Source of the DNA: Pseudomonas sp. MUP55
GTDB taxonomy: Bacteria > Pseudomonadota > Gammaproteobacteria > Pseudomonadales > Pseudomonadaceae
Direction of reading: 5' to 3'
NCBI RefSeq assembly: GCF_034043515.1
Contig: NZ_CP138214.1
Coordinates: 3,224,001 to 3,288,000 of the forward strand
DNA: 64,000 bases
Part shown: in pieces, positions 1 through 8,381 of the stretch
How positions within the stretch are numbered: position 1 is the first letter of the stretch
How the letters are laid out: each line of letters begins with the position of its first letter
Made by a program: the position numbers and the translations under genes
Notes under the pieces: generated by a model
What the model saw: the letters and a program-made list of their open reading frames with translations, nothing else
Database searches by the model: none
What the model was told of the DNA's origin: nothing

Positions 1-765
1 GCGATTGCGGGTCTGGGCTTCGATCAGCCAGCCGCTGCGGTGCAGTTGCTTGACGATCGGGTCGAGCTTGGCTTGGGTGTCGCTTTCACCGCGACGCGTC
101 CAGATCACCGACGGCGCCGGGTTGAGTTCAGGGCCGATGACGCGGTAATCCTTCCATTCGGCGCTGTCGTGGATCAGCGGGTTGATCAGGGTCGAATCAT
201 GCACCGCCGCGACGCAGTTGTTGCCGCGCAGGGCCAGCAGCGATTCGGAGGAGCTTTTGAACGCCTTGATCTGCGCGCCGAATTCGGTCAAAGGCTTGAC
301 GTAGCTGCTGCCCTGGGAGGTGCAGACGGGCTGGTCCTTGAGGTCTTCCCAGCGCGCGATTTTACTGTCTTTGAGCACGGCCGCGGCGCCGCCGATGCGG
401 TAGAACGGGGTGGGCACAAAGCCCAGAATTTCACCGCGCTCGGCGGTCCATTCCATGTTCGCGATCAGCAGGTCGACCTTGCCCTGCTGCAGGAACTGTA
501 CGCGGTTGGCGGGCAGCACCGGCACCAGTTGCACCTGGGCCTGGAGCTGGCGGCCCAGCTCGTTGGCCAGGTCTACGTTCAAGCCCTTGGGCTGTTGCGT
601 CGTCGGATCGATGCTGCCGAACGGCCCGCCGGACAACAGCACGCCCACCACCAGCACATGGCGCTGCTCGATCTTGTCCAGGGTCGCGTCGGCCTGCGCC
701 GCCACGCTGGCGCCCAGGGCCATCATCGCCCCCAGGGCCGCCGGCAACCATTTCTTCAACTTCAT
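1..765 (-). CDS. Amino-acid-type ABC transporter substrate-binding protein, 3' part cut by window edge
   Basis: The minus-strand frame opens with ATG at 765 and stays open to base 1, giving 255 residues with no stop, so the C-terminus lies outside the window. A Lys-rich start, a hydrophobic stretch and an AQA-D junction near residue 25 form a typical Sec signal peptide, so the protein should be periplasmic. The mature part reads like the bacterial solute-binding protein family 3: an early VGV segment, then GLNVDLANELG, then VDLLIANMEWTAER. These proteins bind polar amino acids or related small ligands and hand them to an inner-membrane permease. It is transcribed divergently from the LysR gene at 1008, which may control it. 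The ligand cannot be told from sequence; proximity to sulfur-type genes makes a sulfur amino acid conceivable, but that is inference. Confidence 0.85.
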   Translation of the reverse strand, partial: MKLKKWLPAALGAMMALGASVAAQADATLDKIEQRHVLVVGVLLSGGPFGSIDPTTQQPKGLNVDLANELGRQLQAQVQLVPVLPANRVQFLQQGKVDLLIANMEWTAERGEILGFVPTPFYRIGGAAAVLKDSKIARWEDLKDQPVCTSQGSSYVKPLTEFGAQIKAFKSSSESLLALRGNNCVAAVHDSTLINPLIHDSAEWKDYRVIGPELNPAPSVIWTRRGESDTQAKLDPIVKQLHRSGWLIEAQTRNR

Positions 766-1007
766 TGGATTTCCCCTGGCTAGTGATCGGCGTAGCCCCG
801 ACCTGATGGAGTGGCATGCTAGGGAGAGTGACCGCACAACGGAAATGCAGATATCTCATATCGTTATAACTTGCCGTCGATGCACGACCTTCAATTACGG
901 AATAACCCCATGTTTACGGGCGCGGTTAAAAATACGCCGCACACATACATAAAAAACGCTAATGTTTAACGTCACGCCCTTGATATAAACCGCCTCCGGA
1001 ACCGGCC
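766..1007. promoter_or_regulatory. Divergent intergenic region between binding protein and LysR gene
   Basis: These 242 bases separate two divergent genes and must hold both promoters. The middle part (about 845-960) is clearly more AT-rich than its surroundings and contains ATATCTCATATCGTTATAAC near 850. LysR proteins usually bind the shared region next to their own gene, so an operator here is expected, but I could not define a convincing T-N11-A site. Confidence 0.4.
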
Positions 1008-1859
1008 ATGTCGACCCTCGACCTTGAACTGTTACGTACCTTTATCGCCGTGGTCGACCACCACAGCTTTGCCGAGGCCGGCGTGCACCTGGCCCGCACC
1101 CAGTCGTCCGTGACCCAGCATATGCAGCGCCTGGAGCAGCAAGTGGGGGTCAGCCTGTTCGTCAAACGCGGTCGGCAAAAGCAATTGAGCGAGCCCGGTT
1201 TACAGTTGCTGCGCCATGCGCGCCAGATGCTCTCGTTAAATGACGAGGTGTTGAATTCTCTGCGCGAAAGCAGCCTGAGCGGCGTGTTGCGTATTGGTTC
1301 GCCGCACGACATTGCCGATACCATCCTGCCGCCGATCCTCAGCCACATCGCCCGCTCCGCGCCACGCCTGCGCCTGGAAATCGATGTGGGGCGCAGCCCG
1401 TTTCTGATGGACGACCTGCACCGGGGCAAGGTGGACATGGTGATTTCCACCCGCTCCGACCCCAACCTGGAGGGGTTTGCGCTGCGCACGTCACCGGTCT
1501 GGTGGATATGTTCGGCGCAGTACATCCACCAGCCCGGCGAGCCGTTGCCGTTGATTCTGGTGGACGAGCCCAGCATCTATCGACGCTATGCGCTGGAAGC
1601 GTTGGAGCGGGCGAATATCGCGTGGCGCCAGGCGTATCTGGCGTCGAACCTGATCGGGATCAAGGCGGCGACGCGCGCCGGGCTGGGGGTGACGCCGCGA
1701 AGCATGGAGATGCTCGGCCCGGACATGCGCGTATTGGGCGAAACGGATGGGTTGCCGCGCTTGCCGGAGGTGACTTACTACCTCTGGATCCGACCGAACA
1801 CGGCGAACCCGCTCGCCAGGAAGGCGTATGACTTGATTCGTGGCAGCCAAGGGTTGTAA
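1008..1859 (+). CDS. LysR-family transcriptional regulator
   Basis: The 283-residue protein has the LysR layout: an N-terminal winged helix-turn-helix (residues about 4-63, with the pattern ELLRTFIAVVDHHSFAEAG followed by ARTQSSVTQHMQRLE) and a C-terminal ligand-binding domain from about residue 90. It should act as a DNA-binding regulator responding to a small metabolite. It sits back-to-back with the binding-protein gene ending at 765 and upstream of the MalY-type lyase gene, the usual geometry for a LysR regulator and its targets. The chosen ATG has only a weak purine-rich stretch upstream (CCGGAA). The ligand is unknown. Confidence 0.88.
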   Translation: MSTLDLELLRTFIAVVDHHSFAEAGVHLARTQSSVTQHMQRLEQQVGVSLFVKRGRQKQLSEPGLQLLRHARQMLSLNDEVLNSLRESSLSGVLRIGSPHDIADTILPPILSHIARSAPRLRLEIDVGRSPFLMDDLHRGKVDMVISTRSDPNLEGFALRTSPVWWICSAQYIHQPGEPLPLILVDEPSIYRRYALEALERANIAWRQAYLASNLIGIKAATRAGLGVTPRSMEMLGPDMRVLGETDGLPRLPEVTYYLWIRPNTANPLARKAYDLIRGSQGL

Positions 1860-1937
1860 AGACGGTGCTGGCAACTGGATTTTATCCCGTTAGAATCAGC
1901 GCCCTATCCCGCCTGTCTTCCTGATACGAGCCCCTCC

Positions 1938-3083
1938 ATGAGCTTTGATTTCGACACGATCCACCCACGCCTTGGCACCGGCAGCACCAAGTGGAGCCGC
2001 TACCCGCAAGACGTTTTGCCGATGTGGATCGCCGACATGGACATCGCCGCACCGCCCGCGGTGCTGCAGGCCTTGCGTGAACGCCTCGATCAACAGATTC
2101 TGGGCTACAGCGTGGCCGGCCCGGATGTGCGCGAAGCCATCATCGCCGACCTGTGGGCCAAGTACGCCTGGCGCGTACAGCCTGAAGAGTTGCTGTTCCT
2201 GCCCGGCGTCGAACCGGGCTTCAACATGGCCCTGCACGCCTTTGTGCAACCGGGCCAGCCGGTGGTGCTGCAAACCCCCAACTATCGGCCGATTCGCCTG
2301 GCACCCGCTCACTGGAACCTGCCGCGCATTGAACTGCCGTTCGAGTGGATCGAGGGTCAATACCGCACGCCCCTGCCGGCGCTGCGCCAGGCGCTGACCG
2401 GCGCCGGTGCGCTGCTGTTGAGCAACCCCCACAACCCTATCGGCAAGGTCTTCCCCCGCGCGGAACTGCTGGCCGTGGCCAACGCCTGCCTGGAAAGCGG
2501 CGCGCTGATCATCTCTGATGAAATCCATGCCGAGCTGTGCTTTGACGGCCGTCGGCATATCCCGACCGCCAGCCTCAGCGACGCGATTGCCCAGCGCACC
2601 ATCACCCTGATGTCGGCGAGCAAGGCCTACAACGTGGCCGGCCTGAAGACCTGCTTCGCCGTGGTGCAGAATGCCGAGATGCGCGAGCGCTTCAACCAGG
2701 CCCGTTGTGGCATGGTCGACAGCGTCAGCCCGCTGGGCCTGGAAGCGACCCGCGCCGCCTACAGCCAATGCGGCCAATGGCTCGACGCGCTGGTGCAGTA
2801 CCTGCAAGCCAACCGTGACTACCTGCTCGATGCCGTGCAGACCCGTCTGCCCGGCGTGGTGATGCATGCGCCACAGGGGACTTTCCTGGCCTGGCTGGAC
2901 TGCAGCGACCTGGGCCTGGATGACCCGCAACAATTCTTCCTGGAACAGGCCAAGGTCGGCTTGAGCGCCGGCATTGAGTTCGGTGATGACAGCCAGCAGT
3001 TCGTGCGGCTGAACTTCGGCTGCCCACGAGCGATGCTCGAAGAAGGCTTGCAGCGCATGGAACGCGCCCTGCGCCAGCGGTGA
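1938..3083 (+). CDS. MalY/PatB-type pyridoxal-phosphate C-S lyase (cystathionine beta-lyase-like aminotransferase)
   Basis: This 381-residue protein begins with the MalY/PatB signature (FDFDTIHPRLGTGSTKW, then PMWIADMDI) and has the fold-type I aminotransferase landmarks SNPHNPIGK (about residue 160), SDEIHAEL and the Schiff-base lysine in MSASKAYNVAG. Members cleave C-S bonds in cystathionine, cysteine or cysteine conjugates, giving a thiol, pyruvate and ammonia in the cytoplasm. Length agrees with the family (about 380-400). Its placement next to an SsuF-like protein and a sulfonate-type importer fits release of sulfur from an organosulfur compound. The exact substrate is not determinable here. 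Confidence 0.87.
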   Translation: MSFDFDTIHPRLGTGSTKWSRYPQDVLPMWIADMDIAAPPAVLQALRERLDQQILGYSVAGPDVREAIIADLWAKYAWRVQPEELLFLPGVEPGFNMALHAFVQPGQPVVLQTPNYRPIRLAPAHWNLPRIELPFEWIEGQYRTPLPALRQALTGAGALLLSNPHNPIGKVFPRAELLAVANACLESGALIISDEIHAELCFDGRRHIPTASLSDAIAQRTITLMSASKAYNVAGLKTCFAVVQNAEMRERFNQARCGMVDSVSPLGLEATRAAYSQCGQWLDALVQYLQANRDYLLDAVQTRLPGVVMHAPQGTFLAWLDCSDLGLDDPQQFFLEQAKVGLSAGIEFGDDSQQFVRLNFGCPRAMLEEGLQRMERALRQR

Positions 3084-3134
3084 CGTGTGGCATCTGCAGG
3101 TGCCGGCTGTCCGGCGCCTGCGTTATGCGCGCCG

Positions 3135-3350
3135 TTAAAGCTTGGCGATAGACACTTCGGTGGATTTCACAAAGGCAATGACCTCACTGCCCACTTTCAG
3201 CTCCAGGTCACGCACCGAGCGGGTGGTGATCACCGAAGTGACGATGCCGGACGCGGTCTGCACATCGATTTCCGAGACCACATCCCCCAGCAGGATTTCC
3301 TTGATCACACCCTTGAATTGATTGCGCACGTTGATCGCTTTAATGGTCAT
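3135..3350 (-). CDS. ssuF: TOBE/Mop-domain molybdopterin-binding protein, SsuF-like
   Basis: A 71-residue single TOBE domain (starts MTIKAINVRNQFKG, ends VKSTEVSIAKL). The ATG at 3350 is preferred over longer in-frame starts because AAAGGAAAG lies 6-10 bases upstream. Such Mop-like proteins bind molybdate or oxyanions as oligomers in the cytoplasm. In pseudomonads a protein of this size (SsuF) belongs to the ssu sulfonate-utilisation operon and is needed for growth on sulfonates; here the gene is alone and faces away from the importer genes that start at 3671. The symbol is assigned by size, family and context, not by alignment. Confidence 0.75.
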   Translation of the reverse strand: MTIKAINVRNQFKGVIKEILLGDVVSEIDVQTASGIVTSVITTRSVRDLELKVGSEVIAFVKSTEVSIAKL

Positions 3351-3670
3351 GTCGGCTTTCCTTTTGGCTGTTGAGTCAATTCGCACGAATGCGCAGGCCC
3401 TCAAAGTGCGCCATCCAGAAGAACAATAAAAGGAATATATAACTCTTTATTTATTCCATAAAGAAATATGCAAACTGTCGCTCCAGCAACAGCACTTCAA
3501 CAAATTGCACCGTTGCACCACAGCATCCAGCCGGTACCCACCCGTAAACACGTGGCAACACAGATGGCACAGAGACTGCATATTCCTTAAAAGCATGAAG
3601 GAGCATGCCGAATAATTTTCTGAATATAAGAAAAGCCTCTCTAAACGCCTCACGTGCCTGGAGCTGTTCC
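3351..3670. promoter_or_regulatory. AT-rich intergenic region with inverted repeat between ssuF-like and ssuA-like genes
   Basis: This 320-base gap carries no convincing gene. The stretch 3421-3470 is strikingly AT-rich and holds a perfect 6-base inverted repeat, CTTTAT-N7-ATAAAG, at 3445-3463. The region lies between two divergent sulfur-type genes, so it probably contains promoters for both and an operator, perhaps for a CysB- or other LysR-type sulfur regulator. The latter is inference. Confidence 0.45.
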
Positions 3671-4627
3671 ATGAATCCCTTCGCCAAACGCTTACTCGGC
3701 GCATGCGCCCTCGCCCTGTGCCTGCAACCGCTGGCTCAGGCCGCTGAAACCGATCCTGCGCAGGTCAATCTCGACTACGCCTACTACTCGCCGGTCAGCC
3801 TGGTGCTCAAGCACTTCGGTTGGCTCGAACAAGCCTTGCCGCATTCCAAAGTGGGTTGGGTATTGAGCCAGGGCAGCAACCGTTCGCTGGAATACCTCAA
3901 CAGTGGTGGCGTGGATTTCGCCTCTTCCGCCAGCCTGTCCGCCGTGCTGAGCCGGGCCAATGGCAGTCCGATCAAATCGGTGTATGTGTACAGCCGCGCC
4001 GAATGGACGGCCTTGGTGGTACGCAAGGATTCGCCCTTCAAGAGCGTCACGGACCTCAAAGGCAAGAAAATCGCCGCCACCAAAGGCACCGACCCGTACC
4101 TGTTCACCCTGCGCAGCCTGCAACAGGCCGGGCTGAAAAAGGACGATGTGGAACTGGTGCACCTGCAACACCCGGATGGCCGCACCGCCCTGGAAAAAGG
4201 TGACGTCGACGCCTGGGCCGGCCTCGACCCGCACATGGCCGCCAGCGAAATCCAGGCCGGTTCGCGCCTGCTGTACCGCAACAAGGACTTCAACAGCTAC
4301 GGCGTGATCAGCGTCACCGAGCAGTTCGCCAAGGCGCACCCACAGACCATTACCACGGTACTGGGCGCCTATGAAAAGGCCCGCGATTGGGCAGTAAAGC
4401 ACCCGAATGAGTTCGCCAAACTGCTCGCCGATGAATCCGGCCTGCCGTTGGAAGTGGCCAGGCTGCAGCTGTCGCGTACCGACTTGAGCACGCCGTTCCT
4501 GAACAGCAAGGATGTGCTGTCATCCAAGGCCGCCGCGCCGATCCTGGTGTCCGAAGAACTGGTGCGCAAGGGGGTGAACGTGGACCAGGTGATCGACCAG
4601 TTGCTCGACACCTCGTTCGGCCAGTAA
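3671..4627 (+). CDS. Aliphatic sulfonate/sulfate-ester type ABC transporter substrate-binding protein (SsuA-like)
   Basis: A 318-residue periplasmic binding protein. The start at 3671 is favoured over an upstream in-frame ATG at 3605 because GGAG lies 7 bases before it and it gives a clean signal peptide (Lys-Arg, hydrophobic core, AQA-A near residue 25). The mature protein has the SsuA/TauA/NMT1-like pattern: NLDYAYYSPVSLVLKHFGW, LSQGSNRSLEYLNSGGVDF, then DLKGKKIAATKGTDPY and DVDAWAGLDPHMA. It should deliver an organosulfur ligand to the permease encoded 10 bases downstream. Nitrate, taurine or thiamine-precursor importers share this fold, so ligand identity remains inferred. Confidence 0.85.
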   Translation: MNPFAKRLLGACALALCLQPLAQAAETDPAQVNLDYAYYSPVSLVLKHFGWLEQALPHSKVGWVLSQGSNRSLEYLNSGGVDFASSASLSAVLSRANGSPIKSVYVYSRAEWTALVVRKDSPFKSVTDLKGKKIAATKGTDPYLFTLRSLQQAGLKKDDVELVHLQHPDGRTALEKGDVDAWAGLDPHMAASEIQAGSRLLYRNKDFNSYGVISVTEQFAKAHPQTITTVLGAYEKARDWAVKHPNEFAKLLADESGLPLEVARLQLSRTDLSTPFLNSKDVLSSKAAAPILVSEELVRKGVNVDQVIDQLLDTSFGQ

Positions 4628-4637
4628 GGAGCGCCTG

Positions 4638-5459
4638 ATGACCAGCAAAACCCAAGCCTTGCCCCTTGCCGCGCCACCAGTGATCAATCGCAGTGCCTGG
4701 CCGCGCCGGCTCAAGGGCCTGGTGGTGCCGGTACTGATTCTGCTGGTACTGGAGGCGGTTGTGCGTGTGGGCTGGCTGCCGTCCTATCAAATGCCGGCGC
4801 CCAGCGAGATCGCTGTGACCCTGGCGGACCTGGCCGAGGGCGCACTGTGGAAACACATCAGCGCCAGCCTGGTGCGGGTGCTGCTGGGCTTTGCCATTGG
4901 CGCCAGCCTGGCGCTGGTGTTTGCCGCATGGGTGGGTTTGAGCCGCGAGGCCGAGGCCTATCTGGAACCGACCTTTGCCGGGCTGCGCTCGATCCCGAGC
5001 CTGGCCTGGGTGCCGTTGCTGCTGTTGTGGTTGGGCATCGACGAGACCTCGAAGATCGTGCTGATCGCAATTGGCGCGTTCTTCCCGGTCTATCTCAATG
5101 GCGTCGCGGCCATCCGCGATATCGACCGCAAGCTGGTGGAGGTCGGGCAAATGTATGGCTTCAGCCGGCGGCGCCTGGTGCGGCGCATCCTGTTGCCGGC
5201 GGCCCTGCCCGGCCTGTTTACCGGGTTGCGCAGCGGCCTGAGCCTGGCCTGGATGTTTCTGGTGGCGGCCGAGTTGATCGCGGCCACCAAAGGCTTGGGT
5301 TACCTGCTCAGCGATGGGCGAGAGACTTCGCGGCCGGATATCGTGCTGGCGGCGATCATCGTGCTGGCGCTGCTCGGCAAGGTCAGCGACGGCCTGCTCG
5401 CAGCGCTGGAAAAGCGCTGCCTGGCCTGGCGCGACACCTTCCAGGGGGCAGGCCAATGA
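4638..5459 (+). CDS. SsuC-like ABC transporter permease
   Basis: A 273-residue inner-membrane protein with about six hydrophobic segments, starting LVVPVLILLVLEAVVRVG. The BPD-permease EAA loop is visible as EVGQMYGFSRRRLVRRILLP (about residues 168-187) and should dock to the ATPase. It follows the binding-protein gene by 10 bases and overlaps the ATPase start by four bases (ATGA), so the three genes form one translationally coupled importer operon of the SsuC/TauC type. Confidence 0.9.
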   Translation: MTSKTQALPLAAPPVINRSAWPRRLKGLVVPVLILLVLEAVVRVGWLPSYQMPAPSEIAVTLADLAEGALWKHISASLVRVLLGFAIGASLALVFAAWVGLSREAEAYLEPTFAGLRSIPSLAWVPLLLLWLGIDETSKIVLIAIGAFFPVYLNGVAAIRDIDRKLVEVGQMYGFSRRRLVRRILLPAALPGLFTGLRSGLSLAWMFLVAAELIAATKGLGYLLSDGRETSRPDIVLAAIIVLALLGKVSDGLLAALEKRCLAWRDTFQGAGQ

Positions 5460-6172
5460 GCGTGCAACCCTTGCTGGACATTCACGTGGCGCGTAAAAGC
5501 TTCGCCGGCAGCATCGTGCTCAATGAGGTGCGCCTGGCCCTGCAGCCGCGCGAAGCCGTGAGCCTGCTGGGGCCCAGCGGGTGCGGCAAAAGCACCTTGT
5601 TGCGCATCGTCGCGGGATTGGACACCGACTACCAGGGCGAACTGCGCAGCCCCGACGGCGAAGTGGCCTTCGTGTTCCAGGAGCCACGGTTGATGCCGTG
5701 GCTTACGGTGGAGCAAAACATCGGGTTCAGCGCTGACCGTCACTACGACAAGGCCTGGGTCACGCAATTGATCGAAGAAGTCGGCCTCAAGGGCTTTGCC
5801 CAGACGCTGCCCAAGGCGTTGTCCGGCGGCATGGCACAACGGGTCGCGATCGCCCGCGGTCTGTATTCACGCCCGCAGGTGCTGCTGCTGGATGAACCGT
5901 TCAGCGCCGTGGATGCCTTCACGCGCATGAAGCTGCAGGACCTGCTGCTGCAACTGGCCGACCACCATGCCATCGCCCTGCTGCTGGTGACCCATGATGT
6001 GGACGAGGCGTTGTACCTCAGTGACCGAGTGCTGGTGATGGACAACCGGCCCAGCAGCATCCGCCAGACGCTGGCCTTGGATTTGCCGCACCCGCGAGAC
6101 CGGCGCGATCCGATGTTGGCGAAGCTCAAGGCGCTTTCACTGACCGAGCTGCAACGCGCCCACGTCATCTGA
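5456..6172 (+). CDS. SsuB-like ABC transporter ATP-binding protein
   Basis: A 238-residue ATPase. The ATG at 5456 overlaps the permease stop as ATGA; a much longer open frame extends upstream but only as a shadow of the permease gene. Walker A is GPSGCGKSTLLRIVAG (near residue 41), the Q-loop is VFQEPRLMPW, the ABC signature LSGGMAQRVAIARGL and Walker B VLLLDEPFSAVDA, followed by the switch histidine in LLVTHDVDEA. It powers the sulfonate-type importer and completes the operon begun at 3671. The length is typical of SsuB/TauB. Confidence 0.92.
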   Translation: MSVQPLLDIHVARKSFAGSIVLNEVRLALQPREAVSLLGPSGCGKSTLLRIVAGLDTDYQGELRSPDGEVAFVFQEPRLMPWLTVEQNIGFSADRHYDKAWVTQLIEEVGLKGFAQTLPKALSGGMAQRVAIARGLYSRPQVLLLDEPFSAVDAFTRMKLQDLLLQLADHHAIALLLVTHDVDEALYLSDRVLVMDNRPSSIRQTLALDLPHPRDRRDPMLAKLKALSLTELQRAHVI

Positions 6173-6274
6173 TACCCGCCTTTTACCACTCAACAATCAG
6201 CCCAGGGGGCCGCGGGTGACGCTCGCCGCCCCTGCGACCATGCGTCCTGACTTGTCCGTTGACCATCGACGGCA

Positions 6275-6322
6275 CACACCATATAGTGTGCCCACAAACA
6301 GATCCCACCACTACATAGTGTG
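6275..6322. promoter_or_regulatory. Tandem NrdR boxes upstream of nrdB
   Basis: Two 16-base elements, CACACCATATAGTGTG (6275-6290) and ACCACTACATAGTGTG (6307-6322), share TAGTGTG and are exactly 32 bases apart. This matches the paired, three-turn spacing of NrdR boxes (consensus close to ACANWATATNTTGTGT halves), where the ATP/dATP-sensing repressor NrdR acts on ribonucleotide reductase genes. They sit 120-170 bases before the nrdB start. The rest of the gap 6173-6442 holds the presumed promoter. Confidence 0.8.
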
Positions 6323-6442
6323 CAGAATCGGTATTTACCGACCATACTATGAGCGGTATTTCAATGCCTTTAAGCCTGCAAACCCTATTATTTTTTGGAC
6401 GGTTCCACAGGCCGTCAGAACAGACCGCAAGGGAGTATTTCA

Positions 6443-7693
6443 ATGCTGAGTTGGGATGAAGTCGACAGCGAAGACAGCGTTGCAGCCGTCGTCAAAGGCG
6501 CCAACGCCGGCCACGCCAGCGAAGCCAACATGGACCGCCTCGACGGTGCCGGCGCTGCCGCCGCCGTTGAAGCCCGCGCCGTCACCGCCAACGACTCCGC
6601 CGCCATCGTGCGCGCCAAGGCCGCCCTGGACAAACTCGACGTCGCCGAAGGCCTCGCCGAGCTCGAAGGCGCTTCCGCCCGCGTCGCCGTTGACGAAAAG
6701 CGCATGATCAACTGCCGCGCCGACCTCAACCAGCTCGTACCTTTCAAGTACGACTGGGCCTGGCAGAAATACCTCGACGGCTGCGCCAACCACTGGATGC
6801 CGCAAGAGGTCAACATGACCGCCGACATCGCCCTGTGGAAAAACCCCGAAGGCCTGACCGATGACGAGCGCCGCATCGTCATGCGCAACCTGGGCTTCTT
6901 CTCCACCGCCGACTCCCTGGTCGCCAACAACCTGGTGCTGGCCGTCTACCGCCTGATCACCAACCCGGAGTGCCGCCAGTACATCCTGCGCCAGGCCTTC
7001 GAAGAAGCGATCCACACCCACGCCTACCAGTACTGCATCGAATCGCTGGCCATGGATGAAGGCGAGATCTTCAACATGTACCACGAGATTCCATCGGTCG
7101 CTAAAAAAGCCGCCTGGGGCCTGAAGTACACCCGTTCGATCTCCGATCCGAAGTTCGAAACCGGCACCGTCGACACCGACAAGGAACTGCTGCGCAACCT
7201 GGTCGCTTACTACTGCGTGCTGGAAGGCATCTTCTTCTATTGCGGCTTCACCCAGATCCTGTCCATGGGCCGCCGCAACAAAATGACCGGCGTGGCCGAG
7301 CAGTTCCAGTACATCCTGCGCGACGAGTCGATGCACCTGAACTTCGGTATCGACGTGATCAACCAGATCAAAATCGAAAACCCACACCTGTGGGATGCCG
7401 AGATGAAAGAAGAAGCGACCCAGATGATCCTGCAAGGGACCCAGCTGGAAATCGAATACGCACGCGACACCATGCCGCGCGGCGTGTTGGGCATGAACGC
7501 GGCGATGATGGAGGATTACCTCAAGTTCATCGCGAACCGTCGCCTGTCGCAGATTGGCTTGAAGGAAGAATACCCAGGCACGACTAACCCGTTCCCGTGG
7601 ATGAGCGAGATCATGGACTTGAAGAAAGAGAAAAATTTCTTCGAGACTCGCGTGATCGAGTACCAGACCGGCGGCGCGTTGAGCTGGGATTGA
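6443..7693 (+). CDS. nrdB: Class Ia ribonucleotide reductase beta subunit
   Basis: A 416-residue radical-generating subunit that lets NrdA reduce ribonucleotides to deoxyribonucleotides. The ATG at 6443 follows AAGGGAG by 7 bases. Metal ligands and the radical tyrosine are visible: Asp157, Glu188 and His191 in [13 protein letters not shown], Tyr195 as the radical site, a later Glu in [11 protein letters not shown], and Glu/His in [10 protein letters not shown]. The first 85 or so residues are Ala-rich, as in other Pseudomonas NrdB proteins of about 415 residues. Regulation by NrdR is indicated by the boxes upstream. The partner nrdA is not next to it: the upstream gene is an importer ATPase. 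Confidence 0.97.
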   Translation: MLSWDEVDSEDSVAAVVKGANAGHASEANMDRLDGAGAAAAVEARAVTANDSAAIVRAKAALDKLDVAEGLAELEGASARVAVDEKRMINCRADLNQLVPFKYDWAWQKYLDGCANHWMPQEVNMTADIALWKNPEGLTDDERRIVMRNLGFFSTADSLVANNLVLAVYRLITNPECRQYILRQAFEEAIHTHAYQYCIESLAMDEGEIFNMYHEIPSVAKKAAWGLKYTRSISDPKFETGTVDTDKELLRNLVAYYCVLEGIFFYCGFTQILSMGRRNKMTGVAEQFQYILRDESMHLNFGIDVINQIKIENPHLWDAEMKEEATQMILQGTQLEIEYARDTMPRGVLGMNAAMMEDYLKFIANRRLSQIGLKEEYPGTTNPFPWMSEIMDLKKEKNFFETRVIEYQTGGALSWD

Positions 7694-7714
7694 TTCAACA
7701 GCACCGATCCAAAA

Positions 7715-7804
7715 TGTGGGAGGGGGCTTGCTCTCGATAGCGGTGTATCAGTCACAGCTGCTGTAACTGAACCACTGCTAACGGGGGCAAGCCCCCTCCC
7801 ACAT
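7715..7804. repeat. REP doublet (REPIN) with GTGGGAGGGGGCTTG ends
   Basis: TGTGGGAGGGGGCTTGC at the left and its inverted copy GGGGCAAGCCCCCTCCCACA at the right flank a short spacer, so the whole unit can fold into a long hairpin. It is one of at least eight copies of this family in the window and lies in the nrdB to DUF1289 gap. Confidence 0.9.
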
Positions 7805-7843
7805 TGGAAACGCGATGCTCCATCAACTTGCAAATTGCCTTCT

Positions 7844-8332
7844 ATGTCCAACCAAACCATCAAGACGCCCTGTGTAGGCCTGTGTTCCACCGTCTACGGT
7901 GACCTGGTCTGCCGGGGCTGCAAGCGCTATCACCACGAAGTGATCCAGTGGAACGGCTACAACGCTGAAGAAAAACAGGCGGTGTGGCTGCGCCTGGAGC
8001 AGTTGCTGGTGCAGGTGATGGCCAGCAAGCTGGAAGTGTTCGACCCGCAGCGTCTGCGCCAGCAACTGGAAGACCGCAAGATTCGCTTCATGGCGCACCA
8101 ATCGCCGTATTGCTGGGCCTACCAGTTGATTGCCCGGGGGGCTCGGGTGATGTCCAGGCTGGACGCCTACGGGCTGGCGCTGCTGCCGGAGTTTCGCGAC
8201 CGCAACCTTGCGGACCTGCGCGATGCGATTGACCGAGAGTTTTTCCTGCTCTCCGAGGCGCATTACGAGCGCTACATTGCGCCGGTATTCATGCGCGAAT
8301 CCTTTGGCCCAGCCCTGATCGCCACGCTCTGA
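7844..8332 (+). CDS. DUF1289 family protein
   Basis: A 162-residue cytoplasmic protein whose N-terminus has the DUF1289 cysteine pattern: C-x3-C-x8-C-x2-C within KTPCVGLCSTVYGDLVCRGC followed by KRYHHEVIQW. The cysteines could bind a metal. The ATG at 7844 is chosen over an upstream TTG at 7835. A DUF1289-type gene commonly lies downstream of nrdB in Pseudomonas. Its biochemical function is unknown. Confidence 0.85.
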   Translation: MSNQTIKTPCVGLCSTVYGDLVCRGCKRYHHEVIQWNGYNAEEKQAVWLRLEQLLVQVMASKLEVFDPQRLRQQLEDRKIRFMAHQSPYCWAYQLIARGARVMSRLDAYGLALLPEFRDRNLADLRDAIDREFFLLSEAHYERYIAPVFMRESFGPALIATL

Positions 8333-8381
8333 CGCACAATTGTGTTTAAAATGCCGCCCGCTCAACGACTGACGCTCAACG

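Noticed and set aside
40..783. 247-codon plus-strand frame at the window start
   Set aside because: Antisense to the periplasmic binding protein, whose signal peptide and family motifs are clear.
3447..3704. Minus-strand short frame in the AT-rich gap before the SsuA-like gene
   Set aside because: No ribosome site and no family features; it overlaps the promoter region.
4847..5455. N-terminal extension of the SsuB-like ATPase frame
   Set aside because: Encodes an out-of-frame shadow of the permease; the ATGA overlap at 5456 marks the true start.
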